DNA of 5,766 nt. Source: Verrucomicrobiota bacterium. GTDB lineage: Bacteria; Verrucomicrobiota; Verrucomicrobiia; Opitutales; Opitutaceae. Where the stretch lies: NCBI GenBank assembly GCA_030916665.1, contig JAUPWC010000670.1, positions 1 through 5,766 on the forward strand, given 5' to 3'. The notes under the pieces were generated by a model. The model worked only from the letters and a program-made list of their open reading frames with translations. It searched no databases and had not been told where the DNA came from. Shown piece after piece: positions 5,694-5,766 of the stretch; the first letter of the stretch is position 1; each line of letters starts with the position of its first letter. The position numbers and the translations under genes are program-made.

Positions 5694-5766
5694 CCCTGCT
5701 TCCACCCCCGCAGATCGCGCGCCAGCGCGCCGAAGCCATGGGGAAAATCAAACTCCAGCCGGCGCA
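5690..5766 (-). CDS. C-terminal end of an unidentified gene (5' part outside the window)
   Basis: The minus strand is open from the right edge for 24 full codons and ends in TAG at 5692-5690. It encodes RRLEFDFPHGFGALARDLRG followed by WKQG. Codons are mostly G/C at the third position, and the mix of charged and hydrophobic residues looks like a real C-terminus. A competing frame gives a Cys/Arg/Gly-rich product that reads on antisense through the regulator and is a shadow. I do not recognise the family. The gene is convergent with the regulator, and its stop codon lies within the GTAG foot of the REPIN. The short length limits confidence. Confidence 0.45.
   Translation of the reverse strand, partial: RRLEFDFPHGFGALARDLRGWKQG

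Noticed and set aside
4795..5751. Long minus-strand frame across the response regulator and REPIN
   Set aside because: It is antisense to all receiver and helix-turn-helix motifs and has a biased Arg/Gly-rich product.

Overview
The window looks like a short metagenome-type contig from a high-GC bacterium. By eye, third codon positions are strongly G/C-rich in every gene. A split 'Reg_prop' sensor with a NarL-type regulator, next to an exported family-43 glycoside hydrolase and without Shine-Dalgarno sequences, would fit a polysaccharide-degrading Verrucomicrobiota (Opitutaceae-like) or Acidobacteriota organism. This is inference from gene style only; the sequence carries no taxonomic marker.

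Layout. (1) Positions 1-1452, minus strand: a secreted GH43 glycosidase with a C-terminal concanavalin-like domain, cut off by the left edge. The first 11 bases match the end of the Illumina adapter, so the left edge is probably a true contig end with untrimmed adapter. (2) Positions 1453-1870: a 418-bp divergent intergenic region with no convincing gene. It holds two G-quadruplex-type motifs on the minus strand and a twice-repeated composite motif about 60 bp apart, a possible operator. (3) Positions 1871-4930, plus strand: a sensor histidine kinase with a signal peptide, 14 propeller-blade repeats (two seven-bladed propellers), a Y_Y_Y domain, one transmembrane helix, HisKA_3 and HATPase. 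(4) Positions 4936-5607, plus strand: a NarL/FixJ-type response regulator that almost abuts the kinase and is probably translationally coupled to it. (5) Positions 5608-5766: a convergent junction with a perfect 52-bp REPIN-like element (two GTAG-footed hairpins, head to head, no spacer), and the last 24 codons of an unidentified minus-strand gene whose stop codon lies inside the REPIN foot.

Working model (inference): the periplasmic propellers sense a plant-polysaccharide breakdown product. The kinase passes phosphate from His805 to Asp68 of the regulator, which binds the shared intergenic region and controls the divergent GH43 gene and perhaps its own operon. The enzyme would then trim xylan- or arabinan-type side chains outside the cytoplasm. 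The most unusual sequence features are the REPIN with its compensatory base-pair swap, the repeated composite motif, and the adapter remnant.
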